A DNA stretch of 32,038 bases from Leptospira sp. (GTDB taxonomy: Bacteria; Spirochaetota; Leptospiria; Leptospirales; Leptospiraceae). The position numbers were made by a program, and so were the translations under genes. The stretch covers positions 1 through 32,038 of the forward strand of contig JAPZTS010000051.1 in assembly GCA_027533185.1 (NCBI GenBank). The letters run 5' to 3'. Shown piece after piece: positions 1 to 7,246 of this stretch; position 1 is the stretch's first letter, and each line of letters starts with the position of its first letter. The notes below the pieces were generated by a model, which worked only from the letters and a program-made list of their open reading frames with translations, was not told where the DNA came from and searched no databases.

Positions 1-1236
1 GGTTAGTTTGACAAAGTTTTCATTTCTTCCTAGCAGTTGTCGAATAGAGATAGGTTCTGTTTCACCTAGTCCGTCACAAGTACCATTTACCCAAAATCCT
101 CGATTGGCAAGCTCTTCCCAAGTAGTCAAACCTGCAGACCAAAGTGTTTGCGAAGTAGGGCTTACGGAAAGATCTAAGGGGAAAGCATAGGCTTTTGAAA
201 CTAAAATATCAACCTTAGGTGGTAGACCATATGTTAAACGTTCTCTTTGTCTTGCCGCCATCTTTCCGTCAGGTGGCCAAACTTCCGAAGGCAAAAATTT
301 TATATTTGGTTTTGGATAAACTTCTGTTTCATAAATTTCTTTACCTTCTATGGAAAGACCACTTACAAATACCACCTTGCCGAATGCTCTTTTGAGAACA
401 GTTACACCAATTTTCTGATGACACCCACCACCATATTTTGAAAGAATTTGCCTTTCTTCGTTTGTCGTTTCTTCTGTTTCCGTATTTCTTAATTTTTCAA
501 TAATACTGATTGTATTTATGTCATCCTTTCGAACTTCGGCGCAAAGTGCACCTTGTGCAGGCGCACTCGGAAAAATCGACTGAGGAAGTATCATAAAGAT
601 CGAAACGTTCAGCACCTCTCTGATAAATTGGGATACTTCGCGGATTTCGGGAATATCATTGGTTTCGCCTGTATAGCCTAAGATACGATCCAAAGCCGCC
701 TTAGCTATTATGATTCCGCTCACGTCAGATTTTATATATTTTTTTAATCTAGTTTGCACGTTTCCGCGAACTGAAAGTATTTCAACCTTGCAGTTGTTTA
801 TCGGATTGGGAAAGTATTTCTGAATGAAGGGACGGATATGATACTCTCTTCTTGGACTTGATGTTAAAATAGTTAACTCTTCGGGTGGATTTAACCATTT
901 AGACTTTTTTAATAATAGAACATCCCGTGAATCTTCTCGCGCGAGAATTGGTATCAGTTTTGTATAGGGTCTATCTCTAAGATCTAAATCTTTGTAAGAA
1001 TGAATTACCACATCAATTTTATTTTCCAATAAATCTGCCTGAAGGTCTTTTGTGAACACACCAGATTCGGACATTTGCCAAAGAGGAGTTTCTAAATCTT
1101 TGTCTCCGCTCGACTCACGAAAGTAACATTGGATATCTAAACTAAAAAACCGCTCGGATAGAGCTCGTTTGACATTTAAAACCTGGATTTTGGAAAGTAG
1201 TGAGGATCTCCCCCCGAGCCTGACTATTTGAGACAA
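1..1236 (-). CDS. hemC: Hydroxymethylbilane synthase (porphobilinogen deaminase) with HemD-like C-terminal extension; partial, runs off left edge
   Basis: Cytosolic tetrapyrrole enzyme that joins four porphobilinogens into hydroxymethylbilane. The frame is open from 1236 to base 1 (412 codons, no stop), so the C-terminus lies outside the window. Seen: an N-terminus RLGGRSSLLSKIQ like the HemC start, and GGGCHQKIGV with Cys272 (codon at 421-423), the dipyrromethane-cofactor cysteine. HemC normally ends about 60-70 residues after this cysteine, but here the frame continues at least 140 residues, with DILVSKAYAFPLDLS and a TTWEELANRGFWVNG stretch. I infer fusion to uroporphyrinogen-III synthase (HemD), as I recall for Leptospira. 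The start is TTG at 1236, inside the end of hemA (13-base overlap), with GGGAAGAAG a few bases upstream as the likely ribosome site. No ATG suits the family N-terminus, so expression is probably coupled to hemA. HemC identity is firm; the HemD part is less so. Confidence 0.88.
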   Translation of the reverse strand, partial: MSQIVRLGGRSSLLSKIQVLNVKRALSERFFSLDIQCYFRESSGDKDLETPLWQMSESGVFTKDLQADLLENKIDVVIHSYKDLDLRDRPYTKLIPILAREDSRDVLLLKKSKWLNPPEELTILTSSPRREYHIRPFIQKYFPNPINNCKVEILSVRGNVQTRLKKYIKSDVSGIIIAKAALDRILGYTGETNDIPEIREVSQFIREVLNVSIFMILPQSIFPSAPAQGALCAEVRKDDINTISIIEKLRNTETEETTNEERQILSKYGGGCHQKIGVTVLKRAFGKVVFVSGLSIEGKEIYETEVYPKPNIKFLPSEVWPPDGKMAARQRERLTYGLPPKVDILVSKAYAFPLDLSVSPTSQTLWSAGLTTWEELANRGFWVNGTCDGLGETEPISIRQLLGRNENFVKLT

Positions 1237-2102
1237 GATACTTCTTCCCAACCATTCAGGAAATGGATTTGTTCATCCTCTCTCTCCTGAGTTAGGTGGT
1301 CAATAAAATGATTTATTTGTAATTTAAGCTGTAGTATATTTTCATCTGTCTCTTGAATTTTGCCTAAAATGTCTTGAAAAGAAATATAGGATGAACTAGG
1401 TTTTTTTAAAAAGCTACGTTCGCGGAAATCAATAATTTTGTTTGCATACTCTAATTTCATTTCCCATGGAAACGGAAGGAAGCTACTTGCAATCACAACG
1501 GATTCTCCTATGGGAGAGTAATCTTCCCAATGCGAAATCTTTACTTGGAATTTTTCTTTCAAATCTTTCATTCGATTCATATTTCTGCCTATCAAACGAA
1601 TGTTACGATCTTTTGATACCAAGTATGGGAGAATTGACTCTGCTAGTTTGCCCGTTCCTAGGAGTAATACTTCTTTTTCCGCTTTGAGTTCTAGTTCTGC
1701 GATACTTCCATAGGTTTGGCGACCAATTCCAACTAAAAACTGAGATCGGATGAGTTTGGAATGCTCTAAAATTTGGTCGCGGAGAAGGGTCAGTGACTCA
1801 GAAAATGAAGTTTTTCCCAGATTTTCTTTTCTGAATCTATCCCTGAATTGGGCTTGGATTTCGGATTCTCCAAAAAGTTTGGACTTCAAACCTGATACCA
1901 CTTCTAAAAGGAATTTATATGCCTGATAGCCTAAATACAATTCGTAGCCCGAGGCAGAAAGATCCAGACCACTCTCAGAAAAGATGCGAGAATCGGAAAG
2001 ATAGATATTTCTCTGACAGGTCTGCCATCCAACAAGGTTGTCCCTGTCTAAAGGAAGTCTTTTCTCAAAATCTGAATGAAGAAGAATTAAATTCGACCAC
2101 AT
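1224..2102 (-). CDS. hemA: Glutamyl-tRNA reductase, short form
   Basis: Reduces glutamyl-tRNA(Glu) to glutamate-1-semialdehyde with NADPH, the first committed step of C5-pathway haem synthesis. Seen: the active-site region [11 protein letters not shown], with Cys29 matching the STCNRTE motif; [18 protein letters not shown], the conserved substrate-domain block; [20 protein letters not shown]; and a Rossmann motif [13 protein letters not shown] followed by IRLIGRN for NADPH. At 292 residues it is well below the usual 410-430. The N-terminus begins only about 28 residues before the catalytic cysteine and the long C-terminal dimerisation domain is mostly missing. Start: ATG at 2102 chosen; an in-frame TTG at 2108 is possible, and neither has a convincing Shine-Dalgarno. 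It is first in an operon with the overlapping hemC and diverges from msrB. Confidence 0.85.
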   Translation of the reverse strand: MWSNLILLHSDFEKRLPLDRDNLVGWQTCQRNIYLSDSRIFSESGLDLSASGYELYLGYQAYKFLLEVVSGLKSKLFGESEIQAQFRDRFRKENLGKTSFSESLTLLRDQILEHSKLIRSQFLVGIGRQTYGSIAELELKAEKEVLLLGTGKLAESILPYLVSKDRNIRLIGRNMNRMKDLKEKFQVKISHWEDYSPIGESVVIASSFLPFPWEMKLEYANKIIDFRERSFLKKPSSSYISFQDILGKIQETDENILQLKLQINHFIDHLTQEREDEQIHFLNGWEEVSCLK

Positions 2103-2177
2103 AGGCAATATACTATCAGATACAGATTGGAGAATGTCACAACACTGTCATTTCGGAAAAAAACTGGGGGATATAGA

Positions 2178-2564
2178 ATGGATTGGAAAGATGAAAATTG
2201 GCAGGATAAACTAACTCCCTTACAATACGCGGTCACTAGACAAAAAGGAACGGAGAGACCATTTACGGGCGAATACTACCAACACAAAGAAGAGGGAACC
2301 TATCTCTGTGTATGTTGTGGCGCTGAGCTTTTTTCCTCACAAGCTAAGTATGATTCGGGAAGTGGCTGGCCTAGCTACTACGAGCCAGTCAAAAAAGAAT
2401 CAATTGCAACAGAAGAAGACGTATCGCATGGAATGAGAAGAACGGAGATACTTTGCAGTCGGTGTGGGGCTCACTTAGGCCATGTTTTCCCAGATGGGCC
2501 AAGACCTACGGGGCTACGTTATTGTGTGAATTCAGCCTCTCTTTCCTTTAAGAAAGTCAAGTAG
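2178..2564 (+). CDS. msrB: Peptide-methionine (R)-S-oxide reductase
   Basis: Repairs oxidised proteins by reducing methionine-R-sulfoxide. The 128-residue protein is a standalone single-domain MsrB of normal length. Seen: two zinc-binding pairs, CVCC and CSRC; the substrate-site motif [21 protein letters not shown]; and the catalytic cysteine in RYCVNSASL near the C-terminus. The start is the ATG at 2178, because GGGGGA lies 7 bases upstream and the protein then begins [12 protein letters not shown], as family members do. The frame extends upstream to a TTG at 2127, but that would overlap the divergent promoter region. It diverges from hemA and is convergent with the next gene, with an 8-base gap. 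No fused MsrA domain. Confidence 0.95.
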   Translation: MDWKDENWQDKLTPLQYAVTRQKGTERPFTGEYYQHKEEGTYLCVCCGAELFSSQAKYDSGSGWPSYYEPVKKESIATEEDVSHGMRRTEILCSRCGAHLGHVFPDGPRPTGLRYCVNSASLSFKKVK

Positions 2565-2572
2565 CAGAGATA

Positions 2573-3001
2573 CTAGTCCTTTAGCCAGGAAACTTCGGAG
2601 CAGGTTACTGCAGGTTTTTGATCAAAACTCACGGCTCCGAGGTTCATGCCGATACGCAGGTAGATTTGTCTGGCAAGTTTCGAAAGTTGTTTTGCCTCAC
2701 AACCATTTCCGAGTTTGGCTTCTAGTGATGCAATCCGCTCCAACAGTTTCGCGTTCCCTTCGGATTCTTTCATTCCGATCGCCTGTTTGAGTTGGATGGC
2801 TTTCTTAAGGTCTTCCCGTGCATTTAACATTAAGTCAGACTGCATAGACTTGGCAGCTCGCTCTTCCAAAGCAGTGATTACTTGAGGGATTCTAGACAGT
2901 CTTACCCGCTCTAAAATTTCTTTGGATGTGCTATCCAAATGGGCTTCTGCCGAAACACCAGTTGCCATGATCAGAAAAGCTACAATCTGCCAAATTTTCA
3001 T
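2573..3001 (-). CDS. Small exported protein of unknown function
   Basis: A 142-residue protein I do not recognise. It opens with a typical signal peptide (MKIWQIVAFLIMATGVSA, probable cleavage near residue 18-20), so it should enter the periplasm or be released. The mature part is mostly predicted amphipathic helix (ARED, LKKAIQLKQAIGMKESEG, LLERIASLEAKLG) and holds two cysteines (GNGCEAK and VTCSEV) that could form a disulfide. The pattern loosely recalls one or two TPR-like helical hairpins, but no consensus repeat can be claimed. The ATG at 3001 is supported by TTTAGGGG, which ends 6 bases upstream. It is convergent with msrB and divergent from rnpB. Gene call good, function unknown. Confidence 0.75.
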   Translation of the reverse strand: MKIWQIVAFLIMATGVSAEAHLDSTSKEILERVRLSRIPQVITALEERAAKSMQSDLMLNAREDLKKAIQLKQAIGMKESEGNAKLLERIASLEAKLGNGCEAKQLSKLARQIYLRIGMNLGAVSFDQKPAVTCSEVSWLKD

Positions 3002-3068
3002 ACAAAACCCCTAAAGAAATACCTTTGATACATTATGTGCATAAATTGTACCATAACGGGATTTTCAG

Positions 3069-3097
3069 CTGGACTTTCTGCGAGGAGAGGGGAGAAT
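3069..3097 (+). promoter_or_regulatory. Possible rnpB promoter
   Basis: TGGACT at 3070-3075 (4 of 6 to the -35 consensus), a 16-base spacer and GAGAAT at 3092-3097 (4 of 6 to the -10). It sits 6 bases before the first base of the RNase P P1 helix at 3104, the correct place for initiation. Weak match; position is the main support. Confidence 0.3.
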
Positions 3098-3102
3098 TTT
3101 AT

Positions 3103-3478
3103 TGACTCTGGCCGAGCGATCGCTTTTGGGAGCTCCTCTTTTGGAGAACCTTAGGGAGGAAAGTCCGGACACTCGGGGACAATTGGACCGAGTAACGCTC
3201 GGGCTTTTTTGGGGAGAGATCTCTAGAAGGGACGGAAAGTGCAACAGAAAGTATACCGCCCTCCACGACTTTTTTTTACGAAAAAAAGTGGTGGGAGGTA
3301 AGGGTGAAATGGTGGAGTAAGAGCCCACCTCTTGTGTTTGTAAAAATTCAGGTAAGGCAAACCCTCCAATGTGCAATCTCAAGTAAACAACCGTTATGAG
3401 CCTGTCCCGCCAGGTTGTGGGTAGAGAGCATAGATAAATGGTCGCATAGAACAGAATCCGGCTTACGGGCCAGAGTCA
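3103..3478 (+). ncRNA. rnpB: RNase P RNA (type A), catalytic RNA for tRNA 5' maturation
   Basis: Catalytic RNA that removes the 5' leader of pre-tRNAs with protein subunit RnpA. Seen: a perfect 10-bp P1 helix, GACTCTGGCC at 3104-3113 pairing with GGCCAGAGTC at 3468-3477; the conserved GGAGGAAAGTCCGGAC at 3155-3170; ACAGAAAGTATACCGCC at 3244-3260; GGGTGAAATGGTGGAGTAAG near 3301-3320; AGGCAAACCC near 3354-3363; and the 3' conserved ACAGAATCCGGCTTACGG at 3451-3468. A long hairpin at about 3260-3300 (CCTCCACGAC with GTGGTGGGAGG) fits P12. Exact ends are inferred from P1. A run of T from 3479 follows directly and may help termination. The opposing gene ends 10 bases downstream. Open frames across this RNA on both strands are not genes. 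Confidence 0.97.
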
Positions 3479-3487
3479 TTTTTCTTC

Positions 3488-5035
3488 TTATTTTTGTTTC
3501 AAAAGATTTCGGATTACTTCCTCTTCTTCTGGGGTATAAAATAGGCAAACTAAATCTCGGAATTGGAGGATAGTATCCGCAATTCTCTCTCGCCCTTCGT
3601 TTGTTGCCCAACCGCTAAATCCAAATAGAATACCTGCCGATTCTTCCAAACCACGAAAATCATCCGATTTAAAAATTTTGCATTGATGCTCGTCCAAATA
3701 CGGTTTTATTTTTAAAAAATCTTTGTTATCTAAATCGGGAGTTACAATTACTACTTCATCAAATTCTATTGAAAGAATCTTTTTTGTATAAGCGATACAC
3801 CATCGAATTTGTTCGGTTGGATCTTCTTCCATTTTTATAAGTTGTACATCATTCTCATCGCTGAGAGTCGAATATTCGGAAAAATCACCTAACATGAGAT
3901 TTGTGAAATTTACGATTTCAGGGGAATTGCGTATATTTCGTCTTATATCCCATATATGAAATGTAGTCTCATCGAGAAATTTCAAAAAGCTTTTATTTGA
4001 ATATTTGAATCTTCTATGAATAAATAAAACCCAATTTTTTGTTTCCCAAAAATGGGGAGCAAGATAAGGAAAAATATACTTTTTTATATCGCAGTTTAGG
4101 TAAGATTCAATCCCATCGGCAATAAGAATTTCGTAGTCATCGGATTTGATCTCACTAAGATCCTGAATCAAAAGTATATTGTCTCTTTCTTTTAAAAACT
4201 TAAGTTCTTCTTTCCAGATACAATAAAGAGAGCTTTGTCCTTGCCATAAGATCACCTTTTTTCCTTGTTTTGCATACTGGATTGCCAGTTCTCCTGAGAG
4301 GATTGATTTTCCAGAGCCAGAACTTCCGAATACTAGATTCCTAGGTTTTTGGTAAATGCCTTCTACCAGCTGAAATTGAGCTTTGGATAGTGTCAGAAGA
4401 TCTTCTTCATCTTGTTTGGGAGTTGTTCGAAAGGTATGAAAAAAATTTAAATTCTTTTTGATTATACTGTGAATTTTTTCTAAGCTTTGGTTCGGTAAGG
4501 GAGGCAAACTGGACTTATAGAATATTTGCTTCGCCAGTTCATAAAGATTATCTGAATCTTCTAGTTCTTTTTTACCAAACAGATGTAGGTTTGGGACATT
4601 TGGAATGGGAAACTCCAACCTCAGATTTTTTAAGAAAAAAACCGAACTGTGGAAGTATTCCTTTGGAACAAGTTCATCGAGTTGGTTGTGGTTGTTCAAG
4701 AATTCATACAAGAGATCTTTTTGGCTAAGTGCTTGCGAAACAGGGCTGTCATAGGATTTGCCCTCTACCCGTTCCCAATTCCTCGCACGAACATTATAAA
4801 ATTCCCATATATTTTTTTTGACCCTCCATCTACCGTTTTTTAATTCGATGGTGAGAATACCCATGGGACAGACAATGACAAAGTCGATCTCACGCATCGG
4901 CACATCGGGTGTAATCAATGTTAATGAGTAATAAACATAGGAATCATTCGGAAAATCTTCAGAAAATCGTTTGTGGAATTCACGTTCTTTCGAAAAATCT
5001 CTGACTTTTCCTGGAAAATGTTTGGGATAGATCAT
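3488..5035 (-). CDS. NERD-domain protein with SF1 helicase-like ATPase region
   Basis: A 515-residue soluble protein, probably acting on DNA. Residues about 14-130 resemble the nuclease-related NERD domain: REIDFVIV (Asp51) followed by GILTIELKNGRW with the E-x-K pair Glu64/Lys66, the restriction-endonuclease-fold metal site. Residues about 215-500 resemble an SF1 (UvrD/DUF2075-like) motor: Walker A GSSGSGKS at 237-244, RRNIRNSPEI at 365-374 (equivalent to the NYRN motif) and FRGLEESAGIL at 460-470 (motif V-like). The Walker B position reads ILIADGIE, with Asp307 but no following Glu, and the last motor motif (QFRDLVCLFYTP) is degenerate. The C-terminal part of a full helicase is absent. It stands alone, with no methylase or defence partner nearby. 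Start ATG at 5035; the ribosome site is weak. A repair or defence role is inference. Confidence 0.75.
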   Translation of the reverse strand: MIYPKHFPGKVRDFSKEREFHKRFSEDFPNDSYVYYSLTLITPDVPMREIDFVIVCPMGILTIELKNGRWRVKKNIWEFYNVRARNWERVEGKSYDSPVSQALSQKDLLYEFLNNHNQLDELVPKEYFHSSVFFLKNLRLEFPIPNVPNLHLFGKKELEDSDNLYELAKQIFYKSSLPPLPNQSLEKIHSIIKKNLNFFHTFRTTPKQDEEDLLTLSKAQFQLVEGIYQKPRNLVFGSSGSGKSILSGELAIQYAKQGKKVILWQGQSSLYCIWKEELKFLKERDNILLIQDLSEIKSDDYEILIADGIESYLNCDIKKYIFPYLAPHFWETKNWVLFIHRRFKYSNKSFLKFLDETTFHIWDIRRNIRNSPEIVNFTNLMLGDFSEYSTLSDENDVQLIKMEEDPTEQIRWCIAYTKKILSIEFDEVVIVTPDLDNKDFLKIKPYLDEHQCKIFKSDDFRGLEESAGILFGFSGWATNEGRERIADTILQFRDLVCLFYTPEEEEVIRNLLKQK

Positions 5036-5077
5036 TTTTTAGCTCGTTTTAAGTTTAGAATTTCGTTCTATAGAGAA

Positions 5078-5677
5078 ATGGTTTCAAAATTAATGATCGT
5101 ATTTTCTATCGGATTCATTTGCCACTGTGCTGGTGCGAATATAAAGATACGAGTGAATTCCGATGGATCCGGTGAACTTTTTTTATACCAAAAAAAAATC
5201 GAAAGGAGTTCCCAATTAAAAAACTTTGGAACAGGATTAAAGCCCATCGGGGAAGTGGAATTAAAATTTAAAGAAAGAAGTTACCGATTTACAAATCTCT
5301 ATACGATTTTACCACCAGGCTTTCGATTTTTGAAATGGGAAGAAGAGGGAGTCCTAAGTAGCTATCTTGTCATTGACACAAGTGTCAACTCACCTTTGCT
5401 TTCTGCATTAGAGATCAATCGATCAGAAATAAGAGAGCTTCTTGAAGAAGGTAAAAATCATGATGATCTACTTAGATTTAACACTCTGGTCGAATTCATC
5501 CAATTCGAAGTTGAATTTTCAGACGCAATACGAAGCGTAAAGTTTACAGAACCAAGGAAACCTGGGGAGTGGACGGTGAGACTTGATTCCGATACTAAAT
5601 TGATCGTAAACCTTCCTCTACAATCTATGTGGGCAGATGAGCACAAGCTAACTACCATTCGTATCGATAAAAAATAA
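5078..5677 (+). CDS. Putative lipoprotein of unknown function
   Basis: A 199-residue protein I cannot name. It starts MVSKLMIVFSIGFICHC: two residues, a lysine and a hydrophobic stretch ending in cysteines 15 and 17, which suggests a lipoprotein or Sec signal, although the residues before either cysteine do not make a standard lipobox. The mature part is mainly beta-like and charged, beginning NIKIRVNSDGSGELFLYQKK, a polar strand pattern typical of small spirochaetal envelope proteins. The ATG at 5078 is chosen because the signal peptide begins there; the frame stays open upstream to 4973 but that part overlaps the divergent NERD gene. AGAG lies just upstream. Convergent with the precorrin-2 dehydrogenase gene. 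Confidence 0.65.
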   Translation: MVSKLMIVFSIGFICHCAGANIKIRVNSDGSGELFLYQKKIERSSQLKNFGTGLKPIGEVELKFKERSYRFTNLYTILPPGFRFLKWEEEGVLSSYLVIDTSVNSPLLSALEINRSEIRELLEEGKNHDDLLRFNTLVEFIQFEVEFSDAIRSVKFTEPRKPGEWTVRLDSDTKLIVNLPLQSMWADEHKLTTIRIDKK

Positions 5678-5693
5678 TTTCTGTGAAAAAGAT

Positions 5694-6293
5694 TTATTTT
5701 TGTTTTCGAAAGTAGGTACTTTCCAGGTCTTTAATTATTTTTTTCAAAGCAAGTCTCCTCTCCTCAATATCGGGAAGTATTGTTTTTAATTCCTTTCTCA
5801 TTTGGAAGAGTGTTTCGAAAAGATCGGAGTCGGATTCGGGAATGACTTCTTCGAGTAACTTCCGAAGTGTACTGGACACGCCAGCAAATCTTCCATCTGT
5901 CGAAATAGAGAATTGAACTGGACCTAAGTCAATTACCGATGCGGAAAAAAAATCACAATGGTTTGGATCATCAACTGAATTGACCCATGTTTTTAGGCTT
6001 TTGGCAACGGCTCTGAATTTTGCATTTGTTTCTGAATCGCTGGTTGCTAAAAAAATAAGATCTCTGCCGACTAGGTCTGTTTCTTCCAAGGGACGTTCTT
6101 CACATTGAATCTCTGGATGTTTTTCTAAATATTCCAACACTTGAGGTTTAAAAAAAGTTGAAATGATATGAATCTTCGCAGATGTATTTTCCAAACCTAA
6201 AAGTTTTTCAAAACAAGCATTTCCACCACCAGCGATAAGTACGTTTCGTCCAGATAGATCAATAAAAGCAGGATACTTTTTTATAGATTTCAT
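5694..6293 (-). CDS. Precorrin-2 dehydrogenase / sirohydrochlorin ferrochelatase (CysG N-terminal-domain type)
   Basis: Finishes sirohaem: oxidises precorrin-2 to sirohydrochlorin with NAD and, if bifunctional like Met8p or the CysG N-terminal half, inserts Fe2+. At 199 residues it matches the roughly 200-residue CysG N-terminal domain. Seen: YPAFIDLSGRNVLIAGGG (residues 7-24), the Rossmann GGGNACFEK dinucleotide site; DLIFLATSD; NSVDDPNHCDFFSASV, which contains the catalytic aspartate region; and VQFSISTDGRFAGVSSTLRK, the conserved block before the dimerisation helix. It lies 12 bases downstream of cobA on the same strand, so the two split genes together replace a fused CysG. Could be named sirC, met8 or cysG in other annotations. 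Family sure; ferrochelatase activity inferred. Confidence 0.9.
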   Translation of the reverse strand: MKSIKKYPAFIDLSGRNVLIAGGGNACFEKLLGLENTSAKIHIISTFFKPQVLEYLEKHPEIQCEERPLEETDLVGRDLIFLATSDSETNAKFRAVAKSLKTWVNSVDDPNHCDFFSASVIDLGPVQFSISTDGRFAGVSSTLRKLLEEVIPESDSDLFETLFQMRKELKTILPDIEERRLALKKIIKDLESTYFRKQK

Positions 6294-6305
6294 ATTGAGT
6301 GGATA

Positions 6306-7064
6306 TTATTCTTTCGAAAGTCGTTTGGATATCAAATTGTTATCCAAAGCTTCACCGATAAAAAGTATTCCAGGTCCTTTTGTTTTTTTTGTGATTCCGT
6401 CCGATCTTGCTTTTCCCAAATTACTTTCGGTATAGACCATTTCCTTACTCCCAACATTTTCACATAAAAAAATAGGAGTGGATGGACCTAATCCTTTTGA
6501 GATCAGTTTTTCAGAGAGAGCTTTCACCTGTTTGGTGCCCATTAGGATGGCAATCGTCCCTTGGAAATTTTCCATTCCTTGCCAGGCACGATCATCTTCC
6601 AGAATCGTATGTCCATCGAGGATAATGATTTGCCTAACTTTTCCTCGGATCGTCAAAGAGGTTTTCAGAGATGCTGCACCTGCGTTTACGGAACTCACTC
6701 CAGGGATCACTTCGAAAGGGATTCCCTCTTTTTCGAGGGCTTCCATTTCTTCGGCGAGTCTACCGAAGATCGATGCATCACCTCCTTTGAGTCGAACAAC
6801 CCTCTTTCCTTTCTTTGCCCATTTTAAGATAAGTTCATTGATTTCTGCCTGGGTTCGAGAGTGTTCGTCGGCTCGTTTCCCAACAAAAATGGCTACCGAT
6901 CCTTTGGGAAATAGATCCAAAAATTCGGAATCGAGTAGAGCATCGTACAGAATGACCTCCGCCGACTCAATTGCCTTTTTTCCTCTGAGAGTGAGGAGGT
7001 CAATGGGACCTGGACCTCCACTCACAAAACTCACTGGACCAAATTCCGTCTTATTGGAGGACAT
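6306..7064 (-). CDS. cobA: Uroporphyrinogen-III C-methyltransferase
   Basis: Transfers two methyl groups from SAM to uroporphyrinogen III, giving precorrin-2, the branch from haem to sirohaem. Length 252 residues is normal for a single-domain SUMT. Seen: VSFVSGGPGPIDLLTLRG, the N-terminal SAM/substrate loop; SAEVILYDAL; VGKRADEHSRTQAEIN; RLKGGDASIFGR, where most homologues have GGDPFIFGR; and EVIPGVSSVNAGAA. Start: ATG at 7064 chosen because GAAGGA lies just upstream and the protein then begins a few residues before the conserved loop; an in-frame TTG at 7082 would add six residues. First gene of a two-gene unit with the precorrin-2 dehydrogenase. It diverges from cysJ across a shared 182-base regulatory region, which fits making cofactor and apo-enzyme together. 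Confidence 0.95.
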   Translation of the reverse strand: MSSNKTEFGPVSFVSGGPGPIDLLTLRGKKAIESAEVILYDALLDSEFLDLFPKGSVAIFVGKRADEHSRTQAEINELILKWAKKGKRVVRLKGGDASIFGRLAEEMEALEKEGIPFEVIPGVSSVNAGAASLKTSLTIRGKVRQIIILDGHTILEDDRAWQGMENFQGTIAILMGTKQVKALSEKLISKGLGPSTPIFLCENVGSKEMVYTESNLGKARSDGITKKTKGPGILFIGEALDNNLISKRLSKE

Positions 7065-7213
7065 CTCTGTTATATCCTTCAAATCTCTTGAGAGACGTCA
7101 AGTGATTGCAAAAAACTTTTCACATTTTGTGCAGTTTTATGGTTTACGGAGGAAAACTTTTGGAAAAACATTCAATTTAATAGACTTTTCGGACGCTTTA
7201 CTGGAGTCGACTG

Positions 7214-7240
7214 TTCGAAAAGCAATCCCCCTTCGAAAAG
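7214..7240 (+). repeat. 9-bp direct repeat TTCGAAAAG upstream of cysJ
   Basis: TTCGAAAAG occurs at 7214-7222 and 7232-7240, exactly 18 bases apart, with a one-mismatch inverted copy (CTTTTCGGA) about 7186-7194. The second copy overlaps the AAAGG ribosome site of cysJ. It could bind a regulator or be chance in AT-rich DNA. Confidence 0.35.
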
Positions 7241-7246
7241 GTTTTT

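Noticed and set aside
3065..3382. Open frames on both strands (3065-3382 minus, 3102-3320 plus, 3348-3611 minus) in the rnpB region
   Set aside because: They lie over the RNase P RNA, whose conserved sequence and perfect P1 helix explain the region; no protein family resemblance.
4973..5077. N-terminal extension of the putative lipoprotein
   Set aside because: The signal peptide would be buried 35 residues inside and the stretch overlaps the NERD gene.
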